Assembly: GCA_947628335.1 (NCBI GenBank) | Contig: CANQZT010000079.1 | Span: forward strand, 1 to 6,907 | Reading direction: 5' to 3' | DNA length: 6,907 nucleotides | Origin: an uncultured Clostridia bacterium | Lineage (GTDB): Bacteria; Bacillota_A; Clostridia; TANB77; CAG-508 | Shown here: positions 6,601-6,907 of the stretch, piece after piece | Layout of the letters: each line of letters opens with the position of its first letter | Numbering within the stretch: position 1 is the stretch's first letter | Translations under genes and position numbers: made by a program | Notes under the pieces: model-generated | What the model was told of the DNA's origin: nothing | What the model saw: the letters and a program-made list of their open reading frames with translations, nothing else | Database searches by the model: none

Positions 6601-6907
6601 AATTTTCAAAAACTGATATTACTGGAGAAAGTGAGATTGAAGGTGCAGAATTAACAGTGCTAGATGAAGATGATAATGTAATTGACTCTTGGACTTCAAC
6701 AAGTGAAACACATAAAATAGAAGGATTAGTTGCAGGAAAATCATATACTTTAAGAGAAGAAATTGCTCCAGATGGTTTTGTTAGAGCAAAAGATGTAAAA
6801 TTTGAAGTTAAAAATACAAAAGAAGTACAAAAAGTTACAATGATTGATAAGATAGTAGATATGTCAAAACAAAACATTGGTGGCGAAGAAGTTGAAGGAG
6901 CTAAAAT
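3597..6907 (+). CDS. Giant thioester-domain/Cna-B repeat surface adhesin (cut by the right edge)
   Basis: This is a secreted, wall-anchored adhesin; 1103 codons are visible, with no stop. GTGAGG at 3581-3586, ten bases upstream, supports the ATG. Residues 1-28 form a signal peptide (KRK, hydrophobic core, VFA before E29). Residues about 35-182 resemble a thioester domain: C68 (LFCSESNKPS) is the likely thioester cysteine and Q131 in TQQYVW the partner, with C57 and C129 as alternatives. A linking beta domain follows (about 183-304). Then come Cna-B/SpaA domains with paired Lys and Glu for isopeptide bonds: K311/E362, K403/E466, K514/E608, K655/E726, K770/E836, K888/E960 and K1005/E1054. An eighth begins at K1091. 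Domains 2, 3 and 6 share an 'A.EDI' insertion, and domain 4 carries a helical insert (678-702). A C-terminal sorting signal for the upstream class B sortase is expected beyond the window. It is probably a host- or cell-attachment protein carried by a mobile element. Confidence 0.93.
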   Translation, partial: MKRKVSKIIAIIMLVIIVLNSLPIKVFAEYITDMNKNAFFGVIENSFNYYKHEMHYCIYDGAEYMLFCSESNKPSVVNKEYAYGSEFWVEYKANREQYSKIAEMIYFGYTMTYGTGIARSLEAQKAAACTQQYVWEYIHNNIDGSRKVPTRDSWNPSLMSSSIYATWLSQTEGYYNQYHNTNVSFAGSTNTVKSGESITLNDTNNVLSSYDNFNTTVSGVTFSHVKGSNDLAVSASDDATGTVNFSSSEQNIFQLLPNGATYDRNTMSSFLYFQFNSGAIQNLMFSNYVDPSFFNVIINVEENKGDLKVKKVNNLGNPVANCKFEVYSNPECTDKVSSGTSDTNGEVLFPKLKANNTYYVKEVSVPKGYLIDNSIKSVEIVAKQVATIEFKNNEPTGEIYVYKVNNNGDKVGGAKFKIVADEDIYNVAGTKKYYSKGDEVSTIITENGTGLAKKDNLPLGHYSVYEIEVPDGYLLNETVYQANLEYQNDVTPIVKIEVEDVVDDEPTGKLTIVKTDKDTGNENRVDGTSHHGDAQIKGAIYTLYAKEDIYNVAKTVKYFSKDDEIATFTFNEYGVASIELANSDTVAELSINGVELKGLPMGKYYAKETTVPVGYTQDTKIYDYVFSYKDDKTKEISIDGVVTNIVDKAPFEVIKVTTNDNTTAETVADAEFTAILTKYVEYYGSFDEALKHLDEFAEDEYDIFRTNEKGHGTSKRLAYGEYTVNETYTPSPEIETVEEFYVTIDEDSVTPPKEFVENDLPFEAYLKLEKKDKKTGKSVTYSNTTFSLYKLNEINNQWEKVQCKVKDEYFDSWTTNKNGVAKTETKLEAGKYKLTEIKVPKGFLELDEEIVFEVNNRNKTLDYDKDYDAWITVTAENEQPTGTLIVDKSIALRENVDTSIVDISDLSGIEFKLTAKEDIIDYADGNLIYKKGQEVKVFNVDKEGNYTLDNLPMGSYELEETKTLNGLVLNKEKYEVKFTQTDLITKVYEETKDIKNDTTFVEFSKTDITGESEIEGAELTVLDEDDNVIDSWTSTSETHKIEGLVAGKSYTLREEIAPDGFVRAKDVKFEVKNTKEVQKVTMIDKIVDMSKQNIGGEEVEGAK
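4860..5288 (+). repeat. Diverged direct repeat marking duplication of Cna-B domains 2 and 3
   Basis: Bases 4860-4913 and 5235-5288 code for EDIYNVAGTKKYYSKGDE and EDIYNVAKTVKYFSKDDE, identical at 14 of 18 positions. The first 17 bases, GAAGATATTTATAATGT, are identical (4860-4876 and 5235-5251). The copies are 375 bp (125 codons) apart. Domain 6 carries a weaker version (KEDIIDYADG, near residue 916). This fits tandem domain duplication within the adhesin gene followed by divergence. Confidence 0.6.

Noticed and set aside
6557..6877. Minus-strand Ser-rich frame inside the adhesin gene
   Set aside because: It is a shadow of Cna-B domain 7, with no recognisable motif.
1..6907. CRISPR array, tRNA, rRNA, insertion sequence or attachment site
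   Set aside because: No regular spaced repeats, cloverleaf, rRNA-like stretch, transposase frame or integrase were seen.

Overview
The window is very AT-rich (about a quarter G+C, judged by eye), has strong GGAGG-type ribosome binding sites, and reads every gene on the + strand. TGG is the tryptophan codon and TGA acts as a stop. The genes include a class B sortase and a secreted thioester/Cna-B surface protein. Together these point to a low-GC Gram-positive bacterium (Bacillota, probably an anaerobic gut Clostridia-type lineage). The mix of replication-initiator tail, DUF4313-like gene, srtB, DUF4315-like gene, small membrane proteins and Cna-B adhesin is typical of the accessory part of Tn1549-like integrative conjugative elements or related plasmids. 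No integrase, relaxase or type IV secretion gene is in the window, so the mobile-element reading is inference from gene content.

Layout. Bases 1-467 are the 3' end of a gene that is already open at the left edge. It looks like the tail of a RepA/DUF6017-type replication initiator, carries codon-phased 24-bp repeats, and ends in a terminator built over its own stop codon. A new gene block follows. A four-codon minigene with a very strong Shine-Dalgarno (535-549) precedes a small acidic protein (595-918), a DUF4313-like protein (969-1349), a class B sortase (1339-2061), a DUF4315-like coiled-coil protein (2115-2318) and two membrane-anchored proteins with long polar linkers (2311-2817 and 2856-3410). 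The second membrane protein appears frameshifted: its C-terminal domain continues in another frame to 3528. After a short terminator-like hairpin (3541-3566), a very large gene starts at 3597 and runs off the right edge. It encodes a surface protein with a signal peptide, a thioester domain and at least seven Cna-B/SpaA-type repeats.

How the genes may work together (inference). The sortase would anchor the giant adhesin to the cell wall, or to a partner protein, through a C-terminal sorting signal that lies beyond the window. The thioester domain would bond covalently to a target surface, and the Cna-B repeats, each with a Lys and Glu placed for an isopeptide bond, would form a stiff stalk. 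The two linker-type membrane proteins between sortase and adhesin are the least characterised part. They share a layout (short cytoplasmic tail, one membrane helix, 80-130-residue polar spacer, small C-terminal domain) and may be accessory factors of this surface system.

The observations most worth a second look are the frameshift near 3379-3400, the 20-codon leader ORF that spans the hairpin before the adhesin and overlaps its start codon as ATGA, the near-consensus promoter lying against the Shine-Dalgarno at 2105, and the repeats and hairpin in the putative initiator gene.
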